Shown piece by piece: positions 10,945 through 22,717 of a DNA stretch of 64,000 nt. This DNA is from Catonia carolina (lineage: Eukaryota > Arthropoda > Insecta > Hemiptera > Achilidae), in assembly GCA_035578175.1 (NCBI GenBank), contig JAQMRL010000006.1:23843506-23907505 (forward strand), in the 5' to 3' direction. Position numbers and translations under genes: made by a program. Position 1 is the stretch's first letter; every line of letters starts with the position of its first letter. Under the pieces are notes generated by a model. The model was not told the DNA's origin. It saw only the letters and a list, made by a program, of their open reading frames with translations, and searched no databases.

Positions 10945-11876
10945 TACGATGTGTGGCTATAAAAAAAAGAGACTGCCGTAAAATATTTTCTTTTTCTTCT
11001 ATACATAATCACTTATTGTCACCTTTAATATACACTCCTTGTCTATCCCTAACACGCTCCATGCAAATTTTCCATTGTTGAAAACAGTGCTGGAAGTCAT
11101 CTTTTATCAGCTCCTTCAGGACACGTGCCGCTTGCTTTCTCGTATACAGCTTCCACAGACTCAAATCTTGTCCCTTTTAATGCAGATTTCACCTTAGGGA
11201 ACAGCTAGAAGTCACATGGTGCAATATCTGGTGAATAAGGTGGATGTTCTGACACTGAGATGCTGTACTTGGCTAGGAACCTTTTGACAGATAACGCGGA
11301 ATCAACTAGACCATTGTCTTGGTAGAGAACCCATGATTTGTCCTTCCACTTTTCTGGGCGTTTTTCCTTACTCTTTGACGTAGTTTAGAAAGTACTTCTA
11401 GATAGTAATATTGATTAATTGTTTGGCCTTCCAGAACCCAGAGAAGGTACACAATCCCATGGATATCAAAAAAACAATCATCATTGCTTTCAATTTTGAC
11501 TTGCTCATTCGAACATTTTTGGTTCTCGGTGAAGTTCAACTTCCAGTGCATAGATTGGCGCTTCGTTTCCGGATCATAAGTAAAAAACCACGTTTCATCA
11601 CATGTCATTATCTTCTACCGGTTCCCTTTGGTGAAATCTGCATTAAAGGGACAAGATTTGAGTCTGTGGAAGATGTTAAAGAGAAAGCGACAAGTGTTCT
11701 GAAGGAAATGACAGAAGATGACTTCCAGCACTGTTTCCAACAATGGAAAATTCGCATTGAGCGTTGTAGGGATAGAGAAGGAGTGTATATTGAAACTGAC
11801 AAAAAGTGATTATGTATAAAATTTAAATAAATTTTTTTACAACATCAGTCTCGTTATTTGATAGTCACACCTCGTA
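10945..11876 (-). mobile_element. Rearranged mariner with two inverted 3' ends
   Basis: A 932-bp element bounded by TACGATGTGTGGCTAT (left) and, inverted, TACGAGGTGTGACTAT (right), typical mariner-family termini. The left arm read on minus (10945-about 11212) and the right arm read on plus (about 11618-11876) both encode the mariner C-terminus (DFQHCF, QQWKI, RCRDR motifs) and both continue into the same 3' untranslated sequence. The right arm is therefore an inverted duplicate of the left arm that replaces the normal 5' end and N-terminal coding region. The arms differ at many sites, so the event is not recent or the arms came from two copies. Full mariners are about 1.3 kb. Confidence 0.75.
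11306..11608 (-). pseudogene. mariner transposase central fragment
   Basis: About 100 codons containing CDETWFFTYDPETKRQSMHW, which carries the first catalytic Asp (normally GDETW), and FFDIHGIVYLLWVLEGQTIN, typical of mariner transposases. After 11306 the reading continues in another frame with the YSPDIAPCDF block (third catalytic Asp) around 11195-11240. The N-terminal helix-turn-helix half is missing and there are frameshifts, so no active enzyme can be made. It belongs to the element with inverted 3' ends. Confidence 0.85.
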
Positions 11877-12330
11877 TTTAACCATCCTTTAAAGATTAAA
11901 AACAGAAAATTATATTACGAATGTTCAACTCTTCTTTCTTAATAAACTTAATCTTATACGTTAATCACATCATCAGTATGACGTCTTCATTCTCTCCATT
12001 TCATATTTTCATTCACATCGTCCATTAATTTTAAAACGATAACTATGTCTATCTTCGTACAGTGAAATTATTAACATTTCTAGGACCCAAGAAGAAACCC
12101 TTTCATCACTTATAACCAAACGATCATACGGAAGCAACGCTGTTAAGTGCTGTCTTCAAGATATATTCGAAAACTGGTTATATATTTACTGAAAGTTTTT
12201 GTTAAACTGTTTGTAAATGATTCCTTACTGTTAAAAAAAGTATTACAAACTACATAGGCATATTTTATTTTATTATTTACGTAATAAATTATATTGTATT
12301 TATCTGAGTCGGTCTATTTAACCTAAAAAG
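11877..12330. other. AT-rich stretch without recognised feature
   Basis: No ORF or repeat recognised. Confidence 0.45.
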
Positions 12331-12337
12331 TAATAAA

Positions 12338-13054
12338 TTGGAATACATGTTGCGAAAATTAATAGAGGAGTATGATAAATGGGGGCTAGAGGTGAACACG
12401 GAAAAGACGCAGTACTTGGTTATTGGAAGAGATGGAAGAGACCTTAATGTAAACGGAAGCATCATTAAGAATGTTGAAGAGTATAAATATTTAGGAGTGA
12501 CGTTTACAAAAAATGGAAGGGACGAAAAAGACATAGCTAATAAAATTGTGAAAGGAAAGGCATTAACTGGTCAACTGAACTCAATTCTGTGGAGTCTCAA
12601 CATAAGAAAAGACATAAAGAAACGAATATTTTCAGCAATAGTGGAAGGTACGGTGACATATGGGGCAGAAGTGTGGACCATTACACAAAACATGAAAAAT
12701 AGAATCAGTACAGTGGAGAACAGATATTGGAGAAGATGTTGCAGATTGACGTTACGAGATAGGGTAACGAATATAAGAGTAAGAGAAATAATGGGCATTG
12801 AGGACTCAATAATAGACCGTATTGAGAGAAAACAACTGCACTGGTATGGTCACATGCGAAGAATGAGCAACGTACGAATCCCACTGAAGGCATGGAACTG
12901 GAGACCGCAGCGAAATAGAAAAAGAGGAAGACCGAGAGGGAGATGGATGGAAGGTATTGACAGAGCCATGGGGAGAAGAAACATGGAGGAGGAGTCATGG
13001 CAAGACAGGCAAAAATGGCGTTTTGACTGCGACAAACGACCCATAGTGTTGTAA
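12338..13054 (+). pseudogene. 5'-truncated LINE: C-terminal RT and tail
   Basis: An uninterrupted frame of 238 codons. It starts just after the RT catalytic site (GLEVNTEKTQYL, then EYKYLGVTF, the conserved block following the palm), runs through the thumb region (GTVTYGAEVWT) and ends in the tail typical of RTE/CR1-like insect LINE proteins (HWYGHMRRM and RKRGRPRGRWMEGI). Endonuclease and the first RT motifs are missing, so this is a 5'-truncated copy; the first codon (12338) is TTG and there is no sensible start. The absence of stops suggests it is younger than the other LINE scraps here. No poly-A tail is obvious. Confidence 0.8.
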
Positions 13055-13149
13055 ATAGTCGCCACTATATATAAGTAATAAATACTCTGGGTTACTAAGA
13101 AGACTTGATTTGGAATCAAATCCAGGTCCGACGACATTGCAGTATGTAG

Positions 13150-13530
13150 TTAATCACTCCCGGAAATGGTTGTACGCAAATTAGAATTTTTTAATCCCCA
13201 ATGTGTGTAAGTTGTAATCTGTTCAATTGAAGAAAAATAAACAATCCCATAACCCAATGAGATTAGGATTACATGCATGACGTATGAGAATAAAGTGAAA
13301 TCTTATGCAGAGTCAGACCAACGATTCTAGAGAGAGTATATTAATTTTAACTTCAACAATAATAGTCGTACTTTGGTACGACGGTAACCACTTTATTTTA
13401 TTCAAATCCGTTTAAAAATTAATTACTTTCGGTTGGATTTTAACCACATAACCTGCGTATCCAAAAATAAGCTGTTAAACAGCCTACTTTCACTGAAGGT
13501 TCTACCGCTAGACCAATCCGGTGGAACTAG
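13150..13530 (-). repeat. tRNA-derived SINE, family D copy 2
   Basis: On the minus strand the head has an A-box-like TGGTCTAGCGG (13505-13515) and, about 70 nt further, a degenerate B-box. The body matches 1920-2150 in several blocks. A Pol III SINE is inferred; its 3' end is not sharply defined. Confidence 0.5.
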
Positions 13531-13864
13531 GAATGAATGTGTCAAAATGTTAGGGTGTTTTTATGTAACTTTGTAAATAAGAAACTAATAAAATAAAAAA
13601 TTAAATTAAGAATTTACAGCTGCGTATCCGAATATTAGTTATGTTTGTTTTCTTAACAAGTTATTAAATATTTAAGAAATATGTCGTTCTGAATTTATAG
13701 TGTTATTTAAATATGGTAAAGGAACACATAAAAAAGTTCTTAAAAATTTAATTCTACAATTAATTATTCATGTAGGCCTACTCGTATTTTACTTAGTTTT
13801 GTAACAGTTAGAAATATTACATATAAGCCTACTTCCCATTAAAATTGGTTAGTTTTTTGTTTTT

Positions 13865-15215
13865 TTACCTTATATTATGACAATGTAGGGAAGGACATGT
13901 TATTTTCATGTTGCTTTTCTGAAATCGTTCAGAAAATGTACTTTTTCAGTACTACAACTGAAGTAAAAATATTTTCACTGATTGTTCTTTGTCATTCGTT
14001 AGAACAAATATCTCAAGAACGGAATGTCGTACGAAGTTGGAACTTGGAATTCAAGTTAGATACATACTGTAAGGGGACCCGGCTAAAACGTTTTGATAAA
14101 AACGGTCAACTGGAAGTAGTAGTTTATTCATCCAATTTTCACTTTTTGTGATTTTCTCAAAAACGGTTTCTACGATTTACTTTCAAAAATGTTAATTCAA
14201 ATTGTCTTATTTACTACTGTTTAGTGATTTACAAGATCTAAAAGCGGTATGTTCGCTGGAATTCATGTGGCTGTGGTCTTACGGTAAAAAAGGATTTTAT
14301 TAAGATTGTGGCCTTAGTATAAATTTTAGATCTGTCACCGTCGTCCCCTTTGATTAGATACTGTGCTGCCGGCTATCAAAGCTTCCGATTAGCGTCAGAG
14401 GGAACTACCAGTAGTTCCGAAAGGGACGGTAGGCCTGTGGCGGCGTACCGACAGAAGCCTTTGTCGCCAAGGTCGAGACGAATAACCGCTTCTACCACAG
14501 CGCTCTCGGTGACTATATAAAAAGTGCTTCACTGAGCCGAGGAGATTCAAGTTCCAGACAGCAGACAAGACGTCCACCATCGGCACACGGCTACCGGACT
14601 CTAGTTAAGACTCATCGACGACCCCGCAAGAGAGAAGATGATGCTTCCGCTCGCCGACCCATCGACACCGTAAGCCATCGACCGTGACCAACATCACCCG
14701 CTGCCGCGAGCCATGTCCACAGCGGTCCCTCGACCGAGCCTTGCGCTCACCGGATCCGACGAAGGAGCCATCAACACACTACTGCGAGAGAAGAAGATGA
14801 CGTCTTCGCTGTACGACGACACGCTGTGTCGCTCAGCTCCTCGACCGCCACGACGACTACGACCGACACTTCGCCAAGACGACCACCGTTTAAACGGCCC
14901 TTTTCAGAGCCACCAAAAAGTAAAGATTTCAACTTGCCACTTAATGTCGCCATCCGGTGAGAGATCGAAAGCGTAAATTTTATGTATAATCAAAGTTGTA
15001 GAAAGTAAACAAAATATTTACAACTTTTATTTCAAGCATTTATTTTCTGCAGAGCTTAGTTTAGCGTCAATCAGTGATTTAACGTACTTTTCTTATTAAA
15101 ATTAAAGTCCTACGGAGGTTCATGTCATTTATCCTCGTTCACTTATGATTAAACTTATATTATATTTTCATTATTTAAATTGGCAAGAGAAAACGTGTGA
15201 GTGTTTTACAAAAGA
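13865..15215 (-). repeat. Family A repeat, copy 1 (split by a solo LTR)
   Basis: Interspersed repeat of about 720 bp once the inserted LTR is removed. Shared blocks with the other copies: TTTTCATG near one end, TTCGTTAGAACAAATATCTC-like text, GATTGTGGCCTTAGTAT, GAGCTTAGTTTAGCGTCAA, and the terminus GGCAAGAGAAAACGTGTGAG. It is inverted relative to the copies at 22.7 and 27.1 kb. No coding capacity. Confidence 0.7.
14333..14962 (+). mobile_element. Solo LTR (Gypsy-like), GATC target duplication
   Basis: 630 bp starting TGTCACC and ending GGTGAGA (imperfect inverted ends), flanked by GATC at 14329-14332 and 14963-14966. A TATA motif (CTATATAAAA, 14513-14522) precedes a G/C-rich leader. The sequence recurs at 33733-34392 with many substitutions. 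It interrupts a family A repeat whose uninterrupted form is visible at 61.6 kb. ORFs inside (60-87 codons) are not protein-like. Confidence 0.8.
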
Positions 15216-15984
15216 ATTTTTACATTGGCAAGAGAAAGTCCTGTGAATGTTCGTATCAGATATTTATTTTACATAAATATAAGCCACAGCTGTAATATTT
15301 CAAAACGTGAATAAAATTATAGTATCGGCAACTAACCCAAAAACTGTAATACCGTCAACAAACATGGCCATAGTTGTATAAATATAATCTTCCGTTAATA
15401 TACTATCTTTACATACAAACTTGGTGCAAATAGACTTTGTAGTCTTTTTATTGTTGTAAAGACGTATGATATTTTCAAAAGCTTAAAAATATCAAGCCAT
15501 CCATTTTAGAATAATATAAAATTAATAATACGATTCCTTTTTAAGGTAAATTTCAGATTTATAAATTTATAGTCTTATATATTAGATTCAGTACAAATAT
15601 CTGACTGTAAAAGTACAATACCAAAAAAAAAACAAGACAGTAAAACTGAAATTTCACCATTTATTTCAATTCATGCTGAATGTAAGCCACTCCTGAACTC
15701 TACCTGACTTCAAGATTTCTATACAAGGGTGTTTGGTATTGATCGTTAAAGAATTTGTAATATTTTGTAGTGAATTCTACGACACTCCCATGCATCATAT
15801 TGTCAAACATCTTTTCATTGAGTTCAAAAAGTCATGATATGTCTACATCTCAACAATGCTGGAGGATTCTAATATTGCTTTTGTGCGCGTGATGTCATGA
15901 GAGTACATTGGCGTATTCATCTTCATAATATAATTAGCAAAATATATGATAACACGTATTTTAATATTATCATTTAGGTACAGT
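15216..15984. other. AT-rich stretch without recognised feature
   Basis: A second GGCAAGAGAAAG motif at about 15225 echoes the family A terminus; otherwise nothing recognised. Confidence 0.4.
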
Positions 15985-16330
15985 ATTGTTGTTATTTAGG
16001 TCATCAGCCAAAAAGCAGGTTTGAACCTGTAGAAGTTTTACTAAGTAAAATGAAGAGTGAGGTGGTTTACCATGCCTTGCTCACTGAGTGGAAAAGTATG
16101 CTTATCAGCATGCCGGGCTTTCTTAAAAGGACATATTTTCCACTCTGCAAATGACACCTTCACTTCATTCACCGCAGGGTCTGGCTGTATAATGAAATTT
16201 ATTACTTTCAGAGGAGATAACTCTGATTAGTGTCTTTTACACCTCTACCTCTTCTGTTCTTAAATGGTCCAGTCATTTAATTGGCTGACCATGTGACAAG
16301 AAACAGACAAGTAACAACCCCCTTATCGCT
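15985..16330 (+). repeat. Family C interspersed repeat, copy 1
   Basis: Starts TTGTTGTTATTTAGGTCATC and contains the conserved blocks TTTTACTAAGTAAAA, GTATGCTTATCAGCAT, TTTCCACTCTGCAAATGA, CAGGGTCTGGCTGTATA, GGAGATAACTCTGA. Six copies lie in the window, in both orientations. No coding capacity; a B-box-like GGTTTGAACCTG suggests but does not prove a SINE. Confidence 0.7.
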
Positions 16331-18370
16331 GCCGGCAACACCAACGGCAAACAAAAGCGATAGGTTGGCAAGGGCGTTAACAAAACATAAAAAAACACAA
16401 TTTAAGGAAGCTGAAAAAACAAACACTCGGGTAATTCGCTGCATAAATGAAATAAACTAGAAAAGCAACCAGTAAAACAATTTAATTTTAAAAACCAGAA
16501 ATATTTATATAGTGAACAGCAAAAATTGTACAATGTTACTCAACTTTAAGTGGCTGGAAAGTCCAATACAAAAACAGATCTAAAAACGTACTTCCTGATG
16601 TAAATTTTATAAATCTTAAGTAAAACAATAAATATTAATTATATTTTCATTAAATCAACAACTGAAAATCAAAACTAATAATGGCCAAATTATTTTGAAT
16701 TCAATCTTATCTTTTATTTAGCATGCTAGCAGCTTTCTTTTTAATAAGCATATTTTATCATTATTACTTTTAGAATAAAAAAATAACAAAATAAGTTCAT
16801 AATCAACCTTTTCAATAAGGTGTAAAACAAGAATATTAGTAAAAGATTTATGAATGAAATATTCAATTTATCTTTAGAATTTTAAGTTTAAAAAAAATAC
16901 ACAAATTCAAATTTAACTCTTTAAATAAGTGTAATGAAAGAATTATTATTATTATTTTATGCAATAAAAAAATAAATTTAATTGAACAATGTTCCTGATT
17001 GCTTATTTCAGCAAAGAATTAACAGGAAAAACCTTTCAAACAGGTCACTTGGAAATACACTAATTTTCCTGTCTAAAACATGAAGTTACCGAGATGGATC
17101 CTAATTTCTGGCGTGATCTTTTCCCTAAAATGCATCGGTTGCCACTTAGAAAACACTTTGAGTAGACGGACGAAATCCTCACATAATAGATAAAGTGATA
17201 AAACATACCCTTTTGTAGTTAACACATATTTTTTGAAGTACTACTGACGTATGCACGGATCAAGGATAGATCTCTGATGAAACTCTTATCCAAATTGGAT
17301 TCCAACTCACTCCAGGCAAGAAATAGTCGGGAAACATTGAACACCAATTTACGGGATGCTGGCGAGGTGAAAATCTGTCATTGTCGGGAGTCGAATCCCA
17401 TGCACTGATTATGAATAATGTATGATTAACGAACGGTGATTCCCGTTCCCGGATTTGAACCCTGAAGAAAAGATCGCGCTAGTGTTAATATTTAGCAAAA
17501 TAAGCGTCGATCTTAAGCAACAGCACTAACGCATAGATAATACAATGTAAATGAACAAAATATAACAAAGTTAATATGATAGAAACTTAATACGGGTTGC
17601 AATAGATAGACAATTACTAAGTTTTTTAAAAAAACTAGACAATTTAAATAAGCAATTACTATTTGCAGAAAAATACAATTTACCAATTACAAAACTTTAC
17701 ATCATTTACCATAAATTTATCATAAGACAAAATTAGTTTTACATAGAACAAAATCGAAATTTAGTAATCAAGAAATAGCAAGTACAATTGCAACGTAGTT
17801 TCCTTATTACAAAAATTTAATTTTATGCAACCCGTGATAAATTTCCAGCTCTCGGAATACTAAAATAAAAATAATTAACTTACCATGTTTAAATGGGCAA
17901 GAAGAAATTTAACTTTATTCAAAAGTTAGAAATTTAAAATATACGTAATAAAATTACTACATATTAACTGTAGTGAACGCTACGAAAATTCAACCAAGAG
18001 TGTCTTGTCATGGTAAATGGAGCAGCTCGACGAGAGGGCGAAACGCAGTTAGCAGAAAAAACGGTAGAGCGCACCACCGGACGGTGAATTAATTAACGTC
18101 ACCAGTAGATTCGAGTTATCGGTAACCTAAACAACAAGCTAACGTCAACAAAACCAAAATACAACGTAACAGACTGAAAGCAGTTGTTACAACTCCAGTA
18201 CCAGATATATTAACTAAAATACGATTATACAATTAAACAAAATACTTTACAAGAAATAAATTCATACAAAAGTATTAAACAGTGGTAACAGTTTAGAGGC
18301 ATACTTTTGTAGCAACTTGGAGTAAGAAGGAGGAGGCAAGTAGAGGGAATGTATACAGTGCAAGCTTCTA
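16331..18370. other. AT-rich stretch with a tRNA-like patch
   Basis: No gene recognised. On the minus strand around 17435-17540 there is an A-box-like TTAGTGCTGTTGC and a perfect B-box GGTTCAAATCC (17452-17462), so a decayed tRNA-derived SINE head is likely. The rest is AT-rich, and 18000-18200 is slightly less so. Confidence 0.4.
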
Positions 18371-18374
18371 TTTA

Positions 18375-19068
18375 AATTACATGTAGTATAATTATAATAA
18401 TCAAATACAATAACTGATATAATAATTTACTTAAAATAAATAACTTAGTAATTTACTTAGCACTCCTAACAATAAATTTTATTGAATACACAAACATACA
18501 AAACACAGAAACTGAATTCACAAAAAGTGCACATTAACTTTACACAACACACACACACACACACACACACTCACAAAAAAAAACACACACACACACACAC
18601 ACACACACAAAGACGGTATAACAATACCTCGGAACCGTTAACCTAAAATAACGCCCCGATAATCGCTTGTCAATGATCAACCGAATACTGACTGCTGACC
18701 GCACTCGGGGGTTACTTTTATAGTAAATCAAAAGAACCTTCCCGAAAAACACCGAATTTCGATACAAACAATAGAGTACAAAATAAAGCCCTTTATAATT
18801 GAGTGCTAGAAAAATCCATTGTAAACAAGTCAACAATAGGTCTTTTGTAAATAGAAGTTGTTACAGGCCGACCTTTTCATAGATAATAGCGCAGTGTCCT
18901 TTCACACAACTTTCATGAATAGGCATACCTTTATAGCCACCCAATTGTTACTCTTCTCCTATTGTCAATAATTGTTACTATTTCACTCTATTATCCTCTC
19001 TTTACTATTTTCATGAATAAAATCTACTAGAAATTTCGAGAACCACACCTTCCTTCGATATTGTCACA
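18375..19068 (-). mobile_element. Family B solo LTR, copy a (left end unclear)
   Basis: Matches the LTR at 31814-32530 over most of its length and ends in the same TTGTCACA. On the minus strand it has a TATA motif (CTATAAAAG near 18708-18716) with TCAGT initiator-like motifs downstream, as in the sister copies. The left boundary is not clear and a CA microsatellite has expanded inside. Confidence 0.55.
18546..18609. repeat. (CA)n microsatellite
   Basis: Two CA runs separated by an A-rich spacer, inside solo LTR copy a. Confidence 0.95.
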
Positions 19069-19194
19069 GTATTATTGGTTGCAATTTTTAAAATTTGTCA
19101 TCTATCATTTTCCTTTGTCCTTCCGTCACATCCAGATGTCAGATAGCACAAAAGGTTTTTCGATTTTTTATCTACACAAAAAGTGAGTGGGTCT

Positions 19195-19445
19195 GAAAAG
19201 AATTATTTGAAGCTCCGGTTTTGACAGAAAGTGGTCTAAAACCAGAAGTCAAGAAATCAAAGTCGGAATTTAGAAACAAAAATAGTGTCATTCGATTCCT
19301 CTTGAAGAATATATACAGGAATCATTGGATTTGAAGTTCCGATTTCGGCCGGAAGTAGCCTAAAACTGAAAGTCAAAAAATCTAATTTGGAATTTGGAAA
19401 CAAAAATATTGTCATTCGATTCCCCTTAAAGAGTAAATACAAAAA
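19195..19445. repeat. About 120-bp tandem repeat, two units
   Basis: Two adjacent units (from about 19198 and about 19319) share a TTTGAAG block, a block with GGAAGTAGCC/GAAAGTGGTC and CTAAAAC, TCGGAATTTAGAAACAAAAA-like text, and GTCATTCGATTCC. Sequence to the right (19440-19540) has a diverged relative at 40825-40925, so the tandem belongs to a dispersed family. Confidence 0.7.
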
Positions 19446-19734
19446 TTATTAACAGTTCTGGCCATAAATCAAAGGTAGGCCTTTTCAAAATTGTCACCTG
19501 CCTTGAAACGCATCGTCTCATAAAAAAGACTATTACTTTTAAATTAACGTTTACATTTTTTTACCTATCTACATCAATAATTTAAAATAATTTGTGTTAG
19601 AACCTCTTATTCAACGATTTTGAGTTAATTTTTTAACGATTTCTAAGAATTATTACTTTAACTTTAAAACTTAATGTAGGCCTACAATATCTCAAATGTA
19701 CAACTAAAATTTGATTCAAATCCTCTATAAATTT

Positions 19735-20315
19735 CTAGTGCGGCCAATTTGGCTATATGGTGGACCAATTTTTTGAGCCTGTCACAATGCAACACTGAAT
19801 GTTCTTCAATGGCACCAGTCAAAAGTACTTCGAGCAATAACAAACGCAACTTTTTCGTAACCAATCATACCCTTCACGAAGACCTGAAAATACCAACGGT
19901 TCGAGACATTGTAAACGCAACCTACAACTCATTACACACAAAGACAATTGACCACATAAATCCAAATGTACAATCTCTTTCAACTAACAATCTCCCTGTC
20001 AACAGACGACTGAAACGAAGGTAAAATAGGGATCTTCTCCGACCACCATAAAAAATATATTTCAATTTAACTATATCATGCCTGTTTAATTTCATAAAAA
20101 AAGAAACTCATTTCATAAGAATAAAAATCATTCTTTATAGTTTATAAATCATCATCATTCAAAATATTGGCACCACTCATTGTAAATTTTCACGCCGAAA
20201 TCGGTCACTGGTTCACATTCACGCCATTCCTCATTCATTCCATTTCATTTACTAATTGTACTTTAAAAATTGTACAGTTGTAAATGAAAATAAAATTGAA
20301 GCAGAAAAAATCTTT
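19735..20315 (+). pseudogene. Jockey-like LINE 3' end remnant
   Basis: Encodes FFVTNHTLHEDLKIPTVRDI and, near the end, NRRLKRR, matching the C-terminal tail of Jockey-type insect LINE polymerases. The preceding block (LQWHQSKVLRAITNA) is in another frame, so a frameshift lies near 19850. The 3' part (20260-20315) shares TACAGTTGTAAAT with the end of the LINE at 23697-25276, so both belong to one family. Confidence 0.7.
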
Positions 20316-20329
20316 TGAAAACAGCAAAT

Positions 20330-20990
20330 AATTTTTGACAAATTCTCCTGTATTTTTTTCAATAATCTAGTTTTAGTTTAGATATTTTATCTAGAAAAAT
20401 ACTCTACGTTAGCTACTCCGTAAAAGTTTTCTTTCTTGAAATATTTAGTTTCAAAGTTATACGGTAATTTAGTTTAAGTTCAAATACATTAGATAATAGT
20501 TTTACGTCAGCGAAATATGATTAGCTTTACGTATTACGTCAGCTAAAAATTTTAAAAAATTACTCGTACAATATTTTTATCAGATATTTTTCCACGGCCC
20601 TTTACTTTCACAAAAGTTCATTTAAGGTGACCAGGTGGTTAATATCCTAGCAATGTTCAAAAAGTAGAAGTTTTAGGAACACTTTTTAAAAGTTTTAAAG
20701 TTCTTGAACTGAAATTTAAACACAATTTTGTTCATAATATTGTCCTGTATAGTAAACCAAAAATAAGCAAATCTATTGAGTTATTTTGTTTGCTATAATC
20801 GTTTTATTTATGAACCAAGTTTGTAGAGTTTTTGAACCAAAAAATGTAATCTACACAAAACCAAGTTATGGTTCATTCCATATTTACGTGCCCAAATCTG
20901 ATCATGATTTATCTTTAATACTTTTTGAAAGAATGTAGCTAAAAAAGAAATTTCTTAATTTTCGGTGAATCGCCTGATAGCATAGTAACA
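20330..20990. other. AT-rich stretch without recognised feature
   Basis: No ORF or repeat recognised. Confidence 0.45.
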
Positions 20991-20995
20991 CGCTC

Positions 20996-21403
20996 GTTGT
21001 TGTTGTTTAGGTCAACAACTGAGAGGCTGGTCTGAACCTCTAAAGGTATTACTAAGTAAAAAACGAAACGAGGAGTGAGGTGGTCTACTATTTCCTTCCT
21101 CACTGAGTTGAAAGAGTATGCTTATCAGTATTCCAGGCCCTCCGAAAAGCACCCACTTTCCACTCTGCAAATGAAACGTTCATTTCATTCACTACAGGGT
21201 CTGGCTGTATTGTGAAAGTTATTATTCTCAGAGGAGATAACTCTGACTAGTATCTTTTAACCTCTACCTCTTCTATTTTTAAATAGTTCAGTCAAATAAT
21301 TGGTTGACTAAGTGATAAAAAAAACAGAACTATTTTTGTAGTTCTGGATCCAACAGATCGAGTGCAAATAATTTAACAGTCCACCTGTCCTTTATGGGCA
21401 AAA
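20996..21403 (+). repeat. Family C interspersed repeat, copy 2
   Basis: Begins GTTGTTGTTTAGGTCAACA and carries all the family C blocks; extends to CCACCTGTCC...ATGGGC, a 3' end also seen in copies 4 and 5. Confidence 0.75.
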
Positions 21404-21463
21404 ACACGCACGTATGAAACTTATTATTTTGTTTATAACACACTCGTTTACTTATAACTATCA

Positions 21464-21719
21464 GGCCTGTTACGGACTGTTGACCAGGTCGCCGGCGACC
21501 ACGAGATTAAAAAGATTATGCCCAAATACGCACTTGGTCGCAGCAACCAAAAAGTCACCGGCGACAAAAAACAAAGCGACGCTTGAGAGACCAGCCGGTT
21601 CCCCGTGTTCTTCTGAAAGATAATGACACATTTTTAACTTAAGGTAGCCAGTTTGGTCCATGTATTTTGGTTTCCATGTTTCTGGTCACCGCGACTGATC
21701 GACAGTGCGTAACGGGCCT
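21464..21719. mobile_element. Short TIR element (MITE)
   Basis: About 255 bp, GC-richer than its surroundings, with inverted ends of about 35-40 bp: left CAGGCCTGTTACGGACTGTT, right (reverse complement) TAGGCCCGTTACGCACTGTC. A target duplication could not be identified, so the superfamily is open (hAT-like ends are possible). The two short ORFs inside are incidental. Confidence 0.6.
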
Positions 21720-22715
21720 AAGTGCATGCCGCAACCAAAATTATGGTTATCAGAGTCTTCATGAACTTCCTCTCTGTTAACATTTATTATTTTTCTATAG
21801 CTTTTGTTTGCTAAATTATTGATGTCCCGGTAAATAGTAAGCCTACTGTAATAAAATTATGACCATAATTGTAAGAGATTGAACCGTACTGCAAGATTTT
21901 ATAAAATTGTCTCTGAAGAAATAGACTCGAATTTTCAGAATTTTAAACCAATTATGCAGAATTTTATTACGTAAAAATAAAAATTATATTTGTAAAAATG
22001 TTTTTTAACTATCAAGTTACCTTAAAAACAATTATTTAAATTTAGAAATTCATGGTTTTTTCAAAAATAAATAAGTTGAAGTAATTTTAAACTTAGAGCT
22101 GAATTAAAACATAAAAATTTGAAATTCTGGTAAATTAGATTTCTAATGAAAAATCTGTTTTTACATTAAGTTCAAAAGATCTTATGTGAAGTCTCCCGTA
22201 ATCATTTTATTTGATTCTATGCTTCTTATTTTTATTAGCCGTAACTATCTTGTGTTTTAACCCAATACGAAATACTGTATTGAATATATCCGTAAAAATC
22301 AGTGGTGAAAGAAATTCATTCTGGTGTCGTATAAAGGAAAATAACCGTGTACGCTACGTGTAAAGACTACGGTGTAATAAAATCACAAGTTAAAATTTTA
22401 TGACTCCCAAGAAATTTTTTATAATTTTGTGCCGTTTTATGGATTGAATCACGAAATGAGAACAACTGATAACATAGGCTTTCTAAATAATACGTCCTAC
22501 AGAGAAGTTATACTTATTTTATTTGCGTTGTTATGAAGCCGATAGTTCTTGTGCGGCTTAATTTAAGTGTTTAGGGGTTTAAGCTGTGGAGTAATAGGTT
22601 ACTCTCTAGGTTTTATCAAGCTTTATAACACTTACATGAACATATTTACGGCTATTAAATCCTTTTAAATAAATATTTACTCAGGTATTATAAAAAGCAT
22701 AATTTATGTAAATAT
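21720..22715. other. AT-rich stretch without recognised feature
   Basis: No ORF or repeat recognised. Confidence 0.45.
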
Positions 22716-22717
22716 CT

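Noticed and set aside
12571..13137. Minus-strand ORFs of 75-97 codons
   Set aside because: Antisense to the LINE C-terminal frame, which carries the conserved motifs.
14395..14976. 60-87 codon ORFs, with similar ones at 33735-34471
   Set aside because: They fall in copies of one LTR and change frame between copies; LTR sequence, not protein.
18540..18836. 98-codon minus-strand ORF ending in a Cys/Val run
   Set aside because: Product of the CA microsatellite within a solo LTR.
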